Of a stretch of 32,435 bases of DNA, positions 15,657 through 25,000 are shown one piece after another. The stretch lies in the IMG/VR virus record IMGVR_UViG_3300042869_000387, positions 1 to 32,435 of that record; one strand, given 5' to 3'. The stretch's first letter is position 1. Each line of letters begins with the position of its first letter. Made by a program: the position numbers and the translations under genes. A model generated the notes under the pieces. That model saw nothing but the letters and a program-made list of their open reading frames with translations, was not told the origin of the DNA and made no database searches. The DNA is from a virus.

Positions 15657-15977
15657 TTACACCGTGCTGGTTTCGATGCCGTAGGCCACAGCACTAGCGC
15701 CGGTACCGCTGGCCCAGACCACTAGATTTTTTCCTGCATCTACTACTAATCCTGTTCGTTCTAGTACCGAGTTGGCTGGTATTGTGACTCCAAACTCCAA
15801 CCATTCTGCGGTACCCGGTGTTGCGGTGGCAGACAATCCCAATCTTGCAGTTATACCTGTAGCATTTCTATTGCATATCGAAATCGATGCCACTGCAAAA
15901 GTTGTTGCTGGGCAGGTATACACTGTGGTATTGGTGGTTGCTGCTAAATCTGCGGTTCCTAATCTTCCTGTTGCCAT
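15657..15977 (-). CDS. Small beta-rich virion-type protein, paralogue of the 26995-27324 product
   Basis: 106 residues, first gene of the adhesin cassette. The order of elements is MATGRLGTADL, TVYTCPATTFAVASISICNR, a strand pair, TIPANSVLERTGLVVDAGKNLVVWASG, and a final strand ending YGIETSTV. The 26995-27324 protein has the same order: IPPYTSAKVITNGEKLILDTNHFLRVVSD, then ISYVEIV. This suggests one small beta-sandwich family placed beside different adhesin units. I do not know its function; a fibre-attachment or capping role would fit the position. A CATAAATA late-promoter octamer lies 18 bases upstream of the ATG. Confidence 0.72.
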   Translation of the reverse strand: MATGRLGTADLAATTNTTVYTCPATTFAVASISICNRNATGITARLGLSATATPGTAEWLEFGVTIPANSVLERTGLVVDAGKNLVVWASGTGASAVAYGIETSTV

Positions 15978-15995
15978 AATTATTTCTCCATGATA

Positions 15996-16003
15996 TATTT
16001 ATG
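15996..16003 (-). promoter_or_regulatory. T4-type late promoter, CATAAATA
   Basis: The minus strand reads CATAAATA (NATAAATA form), 18 bases before the ATG at 15977. With the hairpin at 11592-11616 it bounds a single four-gene transcription unit. Confidence 0.65.
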
Positions 16004-16068
16004 TTTATCGTTTGTCTGAATGATAATCATAATTAATAAATTTTGTAATGTTGTCATATACTGTTACA

Positions 16069-19000
16069 TCATCTCAATAAATGATAATTCAGTGCCAATA
16101 TAGTGCCACGAACCCCAGTTGTAAAATTCACATTACTGGTAAAATCTATTGCGCCCGAAGTGGTTCCAACGCTGTTGCCAGCAATGTAAATGTTGCCCAC
16201 AGTTAGACTGTTGGCCACAATTGAACTGCCACCGCCACCAATTTGACTTGCTATATATGTCTTGATAGCCTTTTGAGTGGGCACTACTGAATCACTGTTA
16301 GCTGAAAATGTAGCGTCTGTACTGAACTCATTAACCGCAGTGTTGCTACTGCCCAATGTTACAGACCCCAATTGCAGTTCTTGTAGACCACTGAGGTTGA
16401 ACGCATCGGCGTTCAATGTGGCTGTACCAGTTGATTGTTCAACCGTAAACAGATTACCTACTCTAAAGTTACCGTCTTGATCCGTAGATGTGAAGAATAC
16501 ACGACCGCCACCGGAATCAACTGTTTCGTTGGCGGGCACTGGTTCTTGTAATGGTATACCCGGATAATTTGTTTGGGTAAAGTTACCAGTACCTATATCT
16601 AAAAAGTCATGACCAGTTAATCTGCACTGACTAAATCTAATACGAATAGTCACTGCTTGTCCGTGATTAGGTGCTTCAGCAATTCCCACTGTGGGGCTCA
16701 ACTGTAGTCTACCAGCGTAATTACCCGGCGTGCCCGACTGTTCTGTAAACAACACCAACTTGTACCAAATTCCGTCAATACCCGCAATTTGCACGTTACT
16801 ACCAAGAGTAGGAATTGCTGTTAAATTGTTGACGAATACAAATGCACCAGTTTGGAATATGTCTGCATATCCGTCACCAGCCACGAAAGCAGCACTGGTT
16901 GTATAGCCTGTGCCTCTATTTGTAAAAGTAGGATTGGCCAATACTCCGTCACCAGTTCTCACTTCAAATGTGGCTTCCACGGTGTTGTTGGGATCTGTGA
17001 TAGTGATAGTAGGGGCTGACACATAGCCACTGCCCGGTTCTACAATTCTAATTTGTGCAATTTGTCCTGATGATACCACTGCACGACCTATTGTGGTCGC
17101 GCCTTGATCAATTGCCTGTGCAGCAGTGGAACTGGAGGCCACTGCTACCCACTTTGGAACACCGCTGATGCTGCCAAATGCTGTGTCAACCCAGTTGGTA
17201 CTGGTGGCCAATGTTCTTGCGGTCCAAGTTACCCCGTCGGGGCTGCTGGCTGCTGAGGTACCGCCATTGGCTGCTACAAAAAATACTCCCTGACCATAGG
17301 CCAGTCTAGCCCAAGTGGTACTAGATGGTAATGTGCTGGCAGTCCATGTTACACCAAAATCTAAACTATACGCGGCTGCTGTGCTGGCTCCGCCGACACC
17401 TGCAGTGGCTACAAAACGTCCGTTACCAAAAGCCACACTGCTCCAAGTGTCACTGCTGGGCAATGCACCACCCAATGCCCATGAAGTGCCGTTAACTGAC
17501 ACTGCTGTGACTGTTCCACCAGTGGCCACTGCCACAAAGTATCCAGCACCATAGGTCACACTGCTCCAGGTGGTACTGGTTGGCAATGCACCACCCGACA
17601 ACCATGTAGTGCCATTATCTGAATATGCAGTATTAGTACTGCCGCTGGCTATTGTGACAAAACGTCCATTACCATAGGCCACGTTGACCCATGTGCCGGA
17701 TACTGGCAATGCTTGTAAAGCCCATGCTGCGCCGTCTACACTGCTGGCTGCTGTGGTACCGCCCGAAGCCACTGCTACCCATATGTTGTCTGCTGCACCA
17801 TATTGAACGTCAGTCCAGGTAGCACTGCTGGGCAATGCGCCACCAGAAGTCCATGTTGTACCGTCAGTTGAAATATTAGTAGTTGTAGCACCACTGGCCA
17901 CTGCAATAAATCTTCCACCGCCATAGCCCACTGCAGACCAACCAGCAGCTGTGGTCAATGCAGCAGGAGCTGCTGTGAAACCTGGTGCTGAAAAGGTCAC
18001 TCTTGGTTCGATAAGATATGCTGTGGTCAAATCCAAACTGGCTTCAATTGCAGAGCCTGCTACCACATGGTCCCATCCTGCAGTGCCAGTTGAAAATTTG
18101 TAAATTGTAGCAACTTTGGTGCCAGAGTTGTATGCTTGAATATATCCGCATTGACCAACTCCTAGACCTGCTGTGATGTGTATGGCCATGCCAACATATG
18201 CTGGACTGGCTTCGTTGTCGCTGGCGCTCAAAGTGATGCTGGTAGTATTGCCGCCCTGTGCAGTGTTGTTGGCCACTTTGTAATCAGAGCCGCCTTCGTT
18301 GGTTGAATCTAAATCAACAACTCGTGTTTCAAACACAGCATTATCTCTAAATTCATCCATCACTGCTACGCCGCCTACTCCTGCTCCTGCTACAGTGTAC
18401 GAACCTGTAGTATAGCCGGTGCCGGCATTGCTGTATTCATATCTTAAAATATTAGAATTGTTAGTCCATACAAATGCCACTTGTGCTTCAAGGCTGCGAT
18501 TGTTGATGGTAGCAGTGATAGCAGTTTCTGTAGCATCAATGCCTTCCGATACTGCGCCAAAATCACCGTATGAGTTGTTGCCGTTGGTTGCACGAATTTT
18601 GCCGCCATTTTCTGCCAAATAACCCACGTGATTGTAGTATGAGAACACTGAAACTAATTCAGCACGACCATTGTTGGTAATCCATGCACCAATGCCGTCG
18701 CTCAATACCTGTGTAAAGTCATTGGAGGTAATACTGAGATTGCCTGCACTGTGTAGACTGCCGTCAACCTTTTGTCCAATACAACCAGTACCAAATGTGG
18801 TCACGTTCTGTACATAAGGACTACGAGTCAAAATATGCACATTGGTGTCTGCTGGACCGTAACCCGGATCAAGACTGACATACGCACCTGCTGTGGGACG
18901 ACGAGTGCCGTATATGTTAGGTGCTCCCAAAGTACCAGACAAACCGTTCCATGTCATGTTACGCAAGGTACTGCCATTTCGTGCAAAGAACATGTTTTCA

Positions 19001-21999
19001 GTCAAACTGCCTTGTTGTGCTCTTCGATATGTTTTTGCAGCACGTAGAGATTTATAATTGCCAGTGTAGATCAAATCATATTTGATAGACTCAATATAAT
19101 ACGCAATATCTTTTTGGCACAGTGTTTGATCGTAAAAATATGACACAGTCATTGTGCCGCTGGCAGTGCTGAGATCCAATGTTGCGCCGCCCCGTGTTGC
19201 TGAAACAGTAATTACTCCAGCACCGATGGTTTTAATAAAATACGTTGTGGCTAACGCAACACCACCAAACACACTGCCAGTAAATCTCACAGCCATGTCG
19301 ACTGTCATACCAGTAGTAGATGCCACTGTGATTTCATCTGTAGAAGCGGCAGTGGCACTAGCAGTCCAACTGTAGGTAAAATTGGTAAACGCTGTGGCTT
19401 CGTTGGCTAAGAAATCTTTGTTGCGTTCTAATATTCTCACAGCAGCATAAACATCATAACTGCTGACAGCAGTGTTGGTTCCAGTCATAGCAGGGTCACT
19501 GCCCACTGCGTTGATGTGGAAATTTATGTAATTGACAATATTGGTCATTAGGCCTGCGGCCAATGTGCCCTGTGTAGAAGTGCCGTAGGGCCATGCTTGT
19601 ACTTGAGATTCGGCATTGCCCGCAGTAGGTGTCACAGTAACGCCTTGAACAACATTACTGATAATACTTTGAATACGACCAAGTGCTGCTAAACTCACAG
19701 CAACATCGGTAATGTGTACAGTTCCAGTACCAGGTTGTACTGTGGTTGCTCGTAGTTCATCTCCTACTACACTGCATCTTTCAGGAACAACTATAGGCAA
19801 TACTTCATTGTAGGTGCCAGTTTTTATAAACAGTGTGTCATGAATTTTTGTTGCTTCTGGTATATTGGTAGATACTCCAGCAGTGATGGCATTGGTCACT
19901 ATGGCCACTAGACTAGTTGTAGCGGCATATGTACCAGATTCTGACACATAGGTTGCATCGATTACCTGTGCAATTTGTCTAGTAGTAATTGTCATTGTGC
20001 CACTGGCCGTGGTCAACACAAATTGTGTGCCAGAACCTTTGGTTGCTGTGATAGTAACTGTAGTGCTGTTTACTACAGTGTTGATAAAATAAGTTGTACC
20101 ACTTACAATATTACCAAATGTTGTGCCTGTAAATACCACAGCATCATCAACTTTGAATCTTGTTGTACCGCCGGTGCCTGCTGATATAGTAATTCTGTTG
20201 GTGCCTGATAGAGTGTTGGTGCAAGTGGCTGTTTGCAATGCTTGATAATTAACTGTTGGTGCCAAATTACCTAATACTTTTTCAATAACAGTTAATCCGT
20301 AGGCAATGCTGGCCACTGTTTCTGCTTCTTGTCCAAGTATATAAAAATTACCAGGACTAGTAACATATGCCAATGCTGCTGCACGACTTCTAACATTGCC
20401 GCCATGTGTAAGATCATAGATCACTGCGTCAATAATATAACCCATGTCACGTTCACACTTGACAGTGTCATAGGTAAATGATGAAATAAATGGAGCAGTG
20501 TTAGTAAGAATTTGTTCTTCAGTCCACTCAACAATTTCACGCTGAATGAATTGACGGTTTAATTCAAGAAGTTTAGCAGCGTTGATATTTCTAGCACCTT
20601 CTTCAATTTGTCTTAAGGCATAACGAATACTTTGAAAAGGTTTATCTAATGTTGTTCCGTACAGGCCAAACGCATCATCAACACCCGTGGCGCTTACATA
20701 ATACACTCCTGGTACATCGCCAAATGTGTTCCATGATGGTACTCCATTGCTGACTGTCAACACTTGTCCGTCAGTTCCAATTGGCAATCTTGTTGGACCG
20801 CCGCCACCGTAATATACAATGTCACCTGTTGTGGTCAATACTGATGTTTCTGGACCACCTGCCAATAAATCCCAATACACTGTGACTAGCAGTGCTGCAT
20901 CAGTCACTGGATCATTAACTGATGTAGATGCAGTGTGTGCTAATTTACATACATAACTGTTGGCGCCGAATTTTACCACGTCGCCTTGAACATAGATGTT
21001 GGCATTGACCCAAGTGCTTCTCCATCTGAATCCTGTGTTTAATACTTCCCAATAACTGTTGTTAGGAGGCAGTTGATTGTTGTTGGATACTTTACACAAG
21101 TAAGTGTATCCGCCCAATCTGATAATGTCACCAGTTAGATAATCTTCGTAACTGTTCCAATCACCTACAAATCTAAATCCCACTGTGAAAAGATCCCAGT
21201 CTGAACTGGCGGCTTGCGGAATACTGTTAGTGTGATTAGTGATAGCCACCCATACATACCCACTGTGTGCTACCACATCGCCTGGTTGATATATTGCTGA
21301 ACTGTTCCAGGTGTCTTCAAACTCTAATCCACCTACAAACAATTGCCATTTTGATTCATCAAAACTACTGGTAGCAGCATAATAGAATGTTGTACAAATC
21401 CATAGATCTGGACCAAACTTGACTACGTCATTAATTTTATATCGTGCTGATCCTGTGAATGTGCCTTTGTATTCTAGGCCTGGATGTATTACCTGCCACT
21501 TGGCTTGATCTGCTTCTAGGCCTCCGCTCAATAATGTAGCACTGGCGTTACTGGTATGGCTGGTGATACACAAATAAGTATAACCACCGTATTTAACTAC
21601 GTCATTAACTTTGTAGTAAGTACCTACGGTCCATGTACTTTTCCAGTCAAGGCTTTCAGCAAATAAATCCCAATTGGCTTGATTGGTTTCAAGATATGTA
21701 CTGGATGTGTGTCCGTTGTTACAGATATAGACCAGACCGCCCCACTTTACAAGATCGTTTTCTTTGTAGTATGTTAGTGTTGTCCAGTCACCGCGCCATG
21801 CTTGGCCGTCGCTCATCTGTCCCCATTTTGGGGTAGCATTTTCTAGATCAACATAAAAATCAGCATTGGCAGTGTGACCTACTAAACAAATGTAAACTCT
21901 ACCACCATAACGAATTACGTCGTCTTTGATGTAGGCCGTTGCAGCGGTCCATACATTTTTCCAAACAAATCTTATTCTACCTAGTTTAAATTCTGCCAT
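16069..21999 (-). CDS. Giant tail fibre/adhesin: 7 chitin-binding-like repeats, beta-helix, 7 propeller-like repeats
   Basis: 1976 residues. Residues 1-381: seven ~50-residue repeats with core W-x5-Y-x2-gDvVkyGg-x2-Y-x-C-x3-HT...W, like CBM5/12-type chitin-binding modules. From ~430, GVYYVSATGVDDAFG and PFQSIRYAL open a pectate-lyase-type right-handed beta-helix, with FIKTGTYNEVLPIVVP and NNSYGDFGAVSEG near 1150. Two inserts absent from the 1515-residue paralogue each carry a YD-x4-C-x-x-D motif and a VDxAVxFTG...TASGTMT beta module. Residues ~1345-1630 hold seven Asp-box-like repeats (W-x-x-V-x-YG-x-GRF...S-x-DG-x-x-W). The C-terminal part has FFTSTDQDGNFRVG, then NADAFNLSGLQEL and PTQKAIKTYIASQIGGGG. 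GGAG lies before the ATG. It probably binds surface polysaccharide; an enzymatic helix domain is possible but no catalytic set was identified. Confidence 0.87.
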   Translation of the reverse strand: MAEFKLGRIRFVWKNVWTAATAYIKDDVIRYGGRVYICLVGHTANADFYVDLENATPKWGQMSDGQAWRGDWTTLTYYKENDLVKWGGLVYICNNGHTSSTYLETNQANWDLFAESLDWKSTWTVGTYYKVNDVVKYGGYTYLCITSHTSNASATLLSGGLEADQAKWQVIHPGLEYKGTFTGSARYKINDVVKFGPDLWICTTFYYAATSSFDESKWQLFVGGLEFEDTWNSSAIYQPGDVVAHSGYVWVAITNHTNSIPQAASSDWDLFTVGFRFVGDWNSYEDYLTGDIIRLGGYTYLCKVSNNNQLPPNNSYWEVLNTGFRWRSTWVNANIYVQGDVVKFGANSYVCKLAHTASTSVNDPVTDAALLVTVYWDLLAGGPETSVLTTTGDIVYYGGGGPTRLPIGTDGQVLTVSNGVPSWNTFGDVPGVYYVSATGVDDAFGLYGTTLDKPFQSIRYALRQIEEGARNINAAKLLELNRQFIQREIVEWTEEQILTNTAPFISSFTYDTVKCERDMGYIIDAVIYDLTHGGNVRSRAAALAYVTSPGNFYILGQEAETVASIAYGLTVIEKVLGNLAPTVNYQALQTATCTNTLSGTNRITISAGTGGTTRFKVDDAVVFTGTTFGNIVSGTTYFINTVVNSTTVTITATKGSGTQFVLTTASGTMTITTRQIAQVIDATYVSESGTYAATTSLVAIVTNAITAGVSTNIPEATKIHDTLFIKTGTYNEVLPIVVPERCSVVGDELRATTVQPGTGTVHITDVAVSLAALGRIQSIISNVVQGVTVTPTAGNAESQVQAWPYGTSTQGTLAAGLMTNIVNYINFHINAVGSDPAMTGTNTAVSSYDVYAAVRILERNKDFLANEATAFTNFTYSWTASATAASTDEITVASTTGMTVDMAVRFTGSVFGGVALATTYFIKTIGAGVITVSATRGGATLDLSTASGTMTVSYFYDQTLCQKDIAYYIESIKYDLIYTGNYKSLRAAKTYRRAQQGSLTENMFFARNGSTLRNMTWNGLSGTLGAPNIYGTRRPTAGAYVSLDPGYGPADTNVHILTRSPYVQNVTTFGTGCIGQKVDGSLHSAGNLSITSNDFTQVLSDGIGAWITNNGRAELVSVFSYYNHVGYLAENGGKIRATNGNNSYGDFGAVSEGIDATETAITATINNRSLEAQVAFVWTNNSNILRYEYSNAGTGYTTGSYTVAGAGVGGVAVMDEFRDNAVFETRVVDLDSTNEGGSDYKVANNTAQGGNTTSITLSASDNEASPAYVGMAIHITAGLGVGQCGYIQAYNSGTKVATIYKFSTGTAGWDHVVAGSAIEASLDLTTAYLIEPRVTFSAPGFTAAPAALTTAAGWSAVGYGGGRFIAVASGATTTNISTDGTTWTSGGALPSSATWTDVQYGAADNIWVAVASGGTTAASSVDGAAWALQALPVSGTWVNVAYGNGRFVTIASGSTNTAYSDNGTTWLSGGALPTSTTWSSVTYGAGYFVAVATGGTVTAVSVNGTSWALGGALPSSDTWSSVAFGNGRFVATAGVGGASTAAAYSLDFGVTWTASTLPSSTTWARLAYGQGVFFVAANGGTSAASSPDGVTWTARTLATSTNWVDTAFGSISGVPKWVAVASSSTAAQAIDQGATTIGRAVVSSGQIAQIRIVEPGSGYVSAPTITITDPNNTVEATFEVRTGDGVLANPTFTNRGTGYTTSAAFVAGDGYADIFQTGAFVFVNNLTAIPTLGSNVQIAGIDGIWYKLVLFTEQSGTPGNYAGRLQLSPTVGIAEAPNHGQAVTIRIRFSQCRLTGHDFLDIGTGNFTQTNYPGIPLQEPVPANETVDSGGGRVFFTSTDQDGNFRVGNLFTVEQSTGTATLNADAFNLSGLQELQLGSVTLGSSNTAVNEFSTDATFSANSDSVVPTQKAIKTYIASQIGGGGSSIVANSLTVGNIYIAGNSVGTTSGAIDFTSNVNFTTGVRGTILALNYHLLR
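17105..17965 (-). repeat. Seven Asp-box-like repeats in the 1976-residue fibre
   Basis: About seven ~38-residue repeats: W-x-x-V-x-YG-x-G-x-F-V-A-V-A-x-GGT...S-x-DG-x-x-W, then a short ALP-S linker. The seventh is degenerate. The count suits a seven-bladed beta-propeller. Boundaries are approximate. Confidence 0.75.
20857..21999 (-). repeat. Seven N-terminal Trp/Gly-Asp-Val repeats (CBM5/12-like) in the 1976-residue fibre
   Basis: Repeat starts are at about residues 13, 67, 118, 176, 226, 276 and 325. Each has W...W...Y...GD/ND-V-V/I...GG..Y.C and ends in a Trp. The arrangement recalls chitin-binding type 3 modules in tandem. Confidence 0.72.
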
Positions 22000-22027
22000 T
22001 AGATACTCCGAACATTACGTTTAACAT

Positions 22028-22035
22028 TATTTATC
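22028..22035 (-). promoter_or_regulatory. T4-type late promoter, GATAAATA
   Basis: The minus strand reads GATAAATA, 28 bases before the ATG at 21999, in the 62-base gap between the two giant fibre genes. It gives the 1976-residue fibre its own promoter. Confidence 0.62.
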
Positions 22036-22061
22036 AATACAGGATTCAAATTTGTTGTCAT

Positions 22062-25000
22062 TTATTCTATAAAGTAGGCCATTGCCAGCGGTAGTCCGGT
22101 TACTCCGCGCCTAAACTCTGACACAGCATCAATTTCTATAGTGCCATTGGCAATGTGTCCGATATCGTTTGGAGCGTCAAAAGTAATAGATCCCACTTGT
22201 ATTTCGTTAACGTCTAGATCAGAGCCACCACCACCAATTCTACTGGCAATATATGCTTTAATTGCTTTTTGTGTAGGTACAATATTATTAGTATTGGCAC
22301 TGAAAGTAGGATCTGTACTAAACTCGTTAATAGTAGCTCCTGTACCTCCCAGGGTCACGCCTCCTAGTCTAATTTCAGTAAGTCCAGACAATTCAAATGC
22401 ATCAGCATTGATACTGACCACACCTGTAGACTGCTCAACCTGGAACAATTCACCAACTCGGAAGTTACCGTCCTGATCGGTTGATGTGTAAAACACACGA
22501 CCGCCACCACTTTGCACCACTTGATTTTCTGGTGCTAAAAGTTGCAAATTAGTGTTGGGATAATTAGTGTCAATAAAACTACCTGTGCCAATTTCTAAGA
22601 AGTCATGTCCTGTAATTCTACATTGACTGTAGTCTTCTCTAATTTCCAGTGCTTCATTTTCTATTGGCGATTCGTCAACTCCTAGTCCGGGAAATATTCT
22701 AAATCTTGCAGAATAATTACCCGGAGTTCCTGTTACCGTATCTATATTAACTATTGTATACACTCGATCATTAATAGTGGCTATTTCTAAATTTGCGCCT
22801 GGACTAGGTAGTGTTGTTAAGTTTTTTATATACAAGAAACTGCCAGTTTGATACTCATCAGCGTAGCCGTTACCAACAACTGTTGCTGACGCAGTGGTGT
22901 ATGCAGTGCCTCTATTAGAGAAACTTGGATTGGCCAAGGCTCCGTTGGCTCTACGAATTTCTGTGACTACTTCTCCAGTGTTGTTAGGATCAGTGAACAC
23001 AATTGCTGGTGTGGCAGTATACCCTGATCCAGGTTCTATAACTCTGATAGAACTGATACGTCCCGATGTTAATCCAGCACGGGCTACAGCCTGTGTAAAA
23101 TTAGCAAAGTTTTGTGCAGCAGTTGCACCAGTAACTGCCATTGCCCAAATAGGTGTATTAGAAGGATTTCCAAACGCTATGGCACTCCAGGCTTGTGTTG
23201 ACAACAGTGTCCGTGAAGTCCAAACTATACCATCTGTGCTGCTGGCCACAGTATTAGTAGTGGCGCCAGCATATCCCTGAACTGCTATAAAAGTTCCTTG
23301 TCCGTATCTAATTTCTAACCAAGATCCTCCAGTAGACAGTGTAGATGCAGTCCATGTTATGCCGTCCAAACTAAACGCAGCAAATGAACCTCCTTGTGCA
23401 ACTGCAACAAATCTGCCGTTACCATAGGTAACACTGGTCCAATTAGCACTGGTAGGTAATGTTGCTGACGTCCAAGATACACCATCTGTAGAATATGCTG
23501 CTGCGGTAGTTGCACTAGCGCCTCCCGCCACTGTTACAAACTTTCCGTTACCATAGGTAATTGCTGACCATGTTGAACTAGGCAGTGCTCCGCCTGATGA
23601 CCACGTAGTTCCGTTAGTTGATATATTAGTTGCTGTGCCTCCACTGCTGACCGCAACAAATCTACTGTTGCCGTAAGCCACAGCAGTCCATGTTGCACTT
23701 GTGGTCAAAGACGCAGTACTCCATGATGTTCCGCCGTTGGTAGAATATGCTGCTTGTGTTCCGCCGCTGGCCACAGCAACATGATATGTTGTTCCAGATA
23801 TTGCTCCAGCAGTAACGTTAGTCCATGTGGTGCTGGCCGGCAGTGCGCCACCATTTAACCAAGTTGTTCCGTTAGTAGAATATGCTGTAGAGGTGGCTCC
23901 GGTAGCAATCAACACAAATCTACTGTTGCCATAGGCCATAGCCACCCATGCAGCAGCGGAAGGTGTTGTGGCTGTAACTGGAGTAAATGCCGGTGCTGCC
24001 AATGTTATACGAGGAGTTATGCTATAGGCAGTAGTGGTGTCTAATGTTGCTTGAATTGCAGTTCCTGGAACTACATGATTCCATCCTGCAGAACCTGTTG
24101 CTTGATTATAAACTTGTGCAATCTTAGTGCCATTGTCATAACTGTCAATATAGCCAATTTGACCAACTCCCAATCCGCTGGTGATTACAATCTGCATACC
24201 AACATAAACACCACTGTCGTTGGCATCTGTAGCACTCAGTGTTATAGAAGTTGTATCACCTGTTTGTGCATTGCCAGAATTGCCAACATAGCCGCCGCCA
24301 CCTGGTTGACTAGAATCCCCAGGTGCTGCTACTCTAATTTGATAAATGGCACCATCTCTAAATTCGTCATGAGTTGCTGCGGCATTTAATCCAGCACCTG
24401 TAATTGTTGCAGTAGCAGCGGTATAATCGGACCCTGCATTACTGTATTCATATCTTAAAACTTGGGCGCCGTCGGTGAACACAAATCCAACTGATGCTTC
24501 AGTTGATCGATTGTCGACCAAGGCAGTTTTTGGTATTTCGTTGACGTTGACACCTTCTGCTACAGCACCATAGTCACCATATGAGTTGTTGCCGTTGGTA
24601 GCACGGATTTTGCCATTGTCTTCGGCCAAATATCCAATGTGATTGTAGTAAGTAAACACCGAAACTAATTCTGCTCTGGCACTACCTTTGATCCAAGCAC
24701 CGATTCCGTCACTTAGCACCTGTGTGAAATCATTGGCCACGATTGATCTGTTGCCACCATTATGCAAACTGCCGTCTACTTTCATACCGGTACAACCAGT
24801 TCCAAATGTAGTGACGTTTTGAATATAAGGACTGCGTGTGGTAATCCAAGTGGAACTGTCAGTAGGTCCTGTGCCAGGATCTAAACTGACATATGCGCCG
24901 GCTGTGGGACGCTGTGTAAGGTACTGATTGGCGGCACTTAAGGTACCGGTCAATCCTTCTAAAGTCATGTTACGTAGGCCAGTTGCATTGCGCATGAGAA

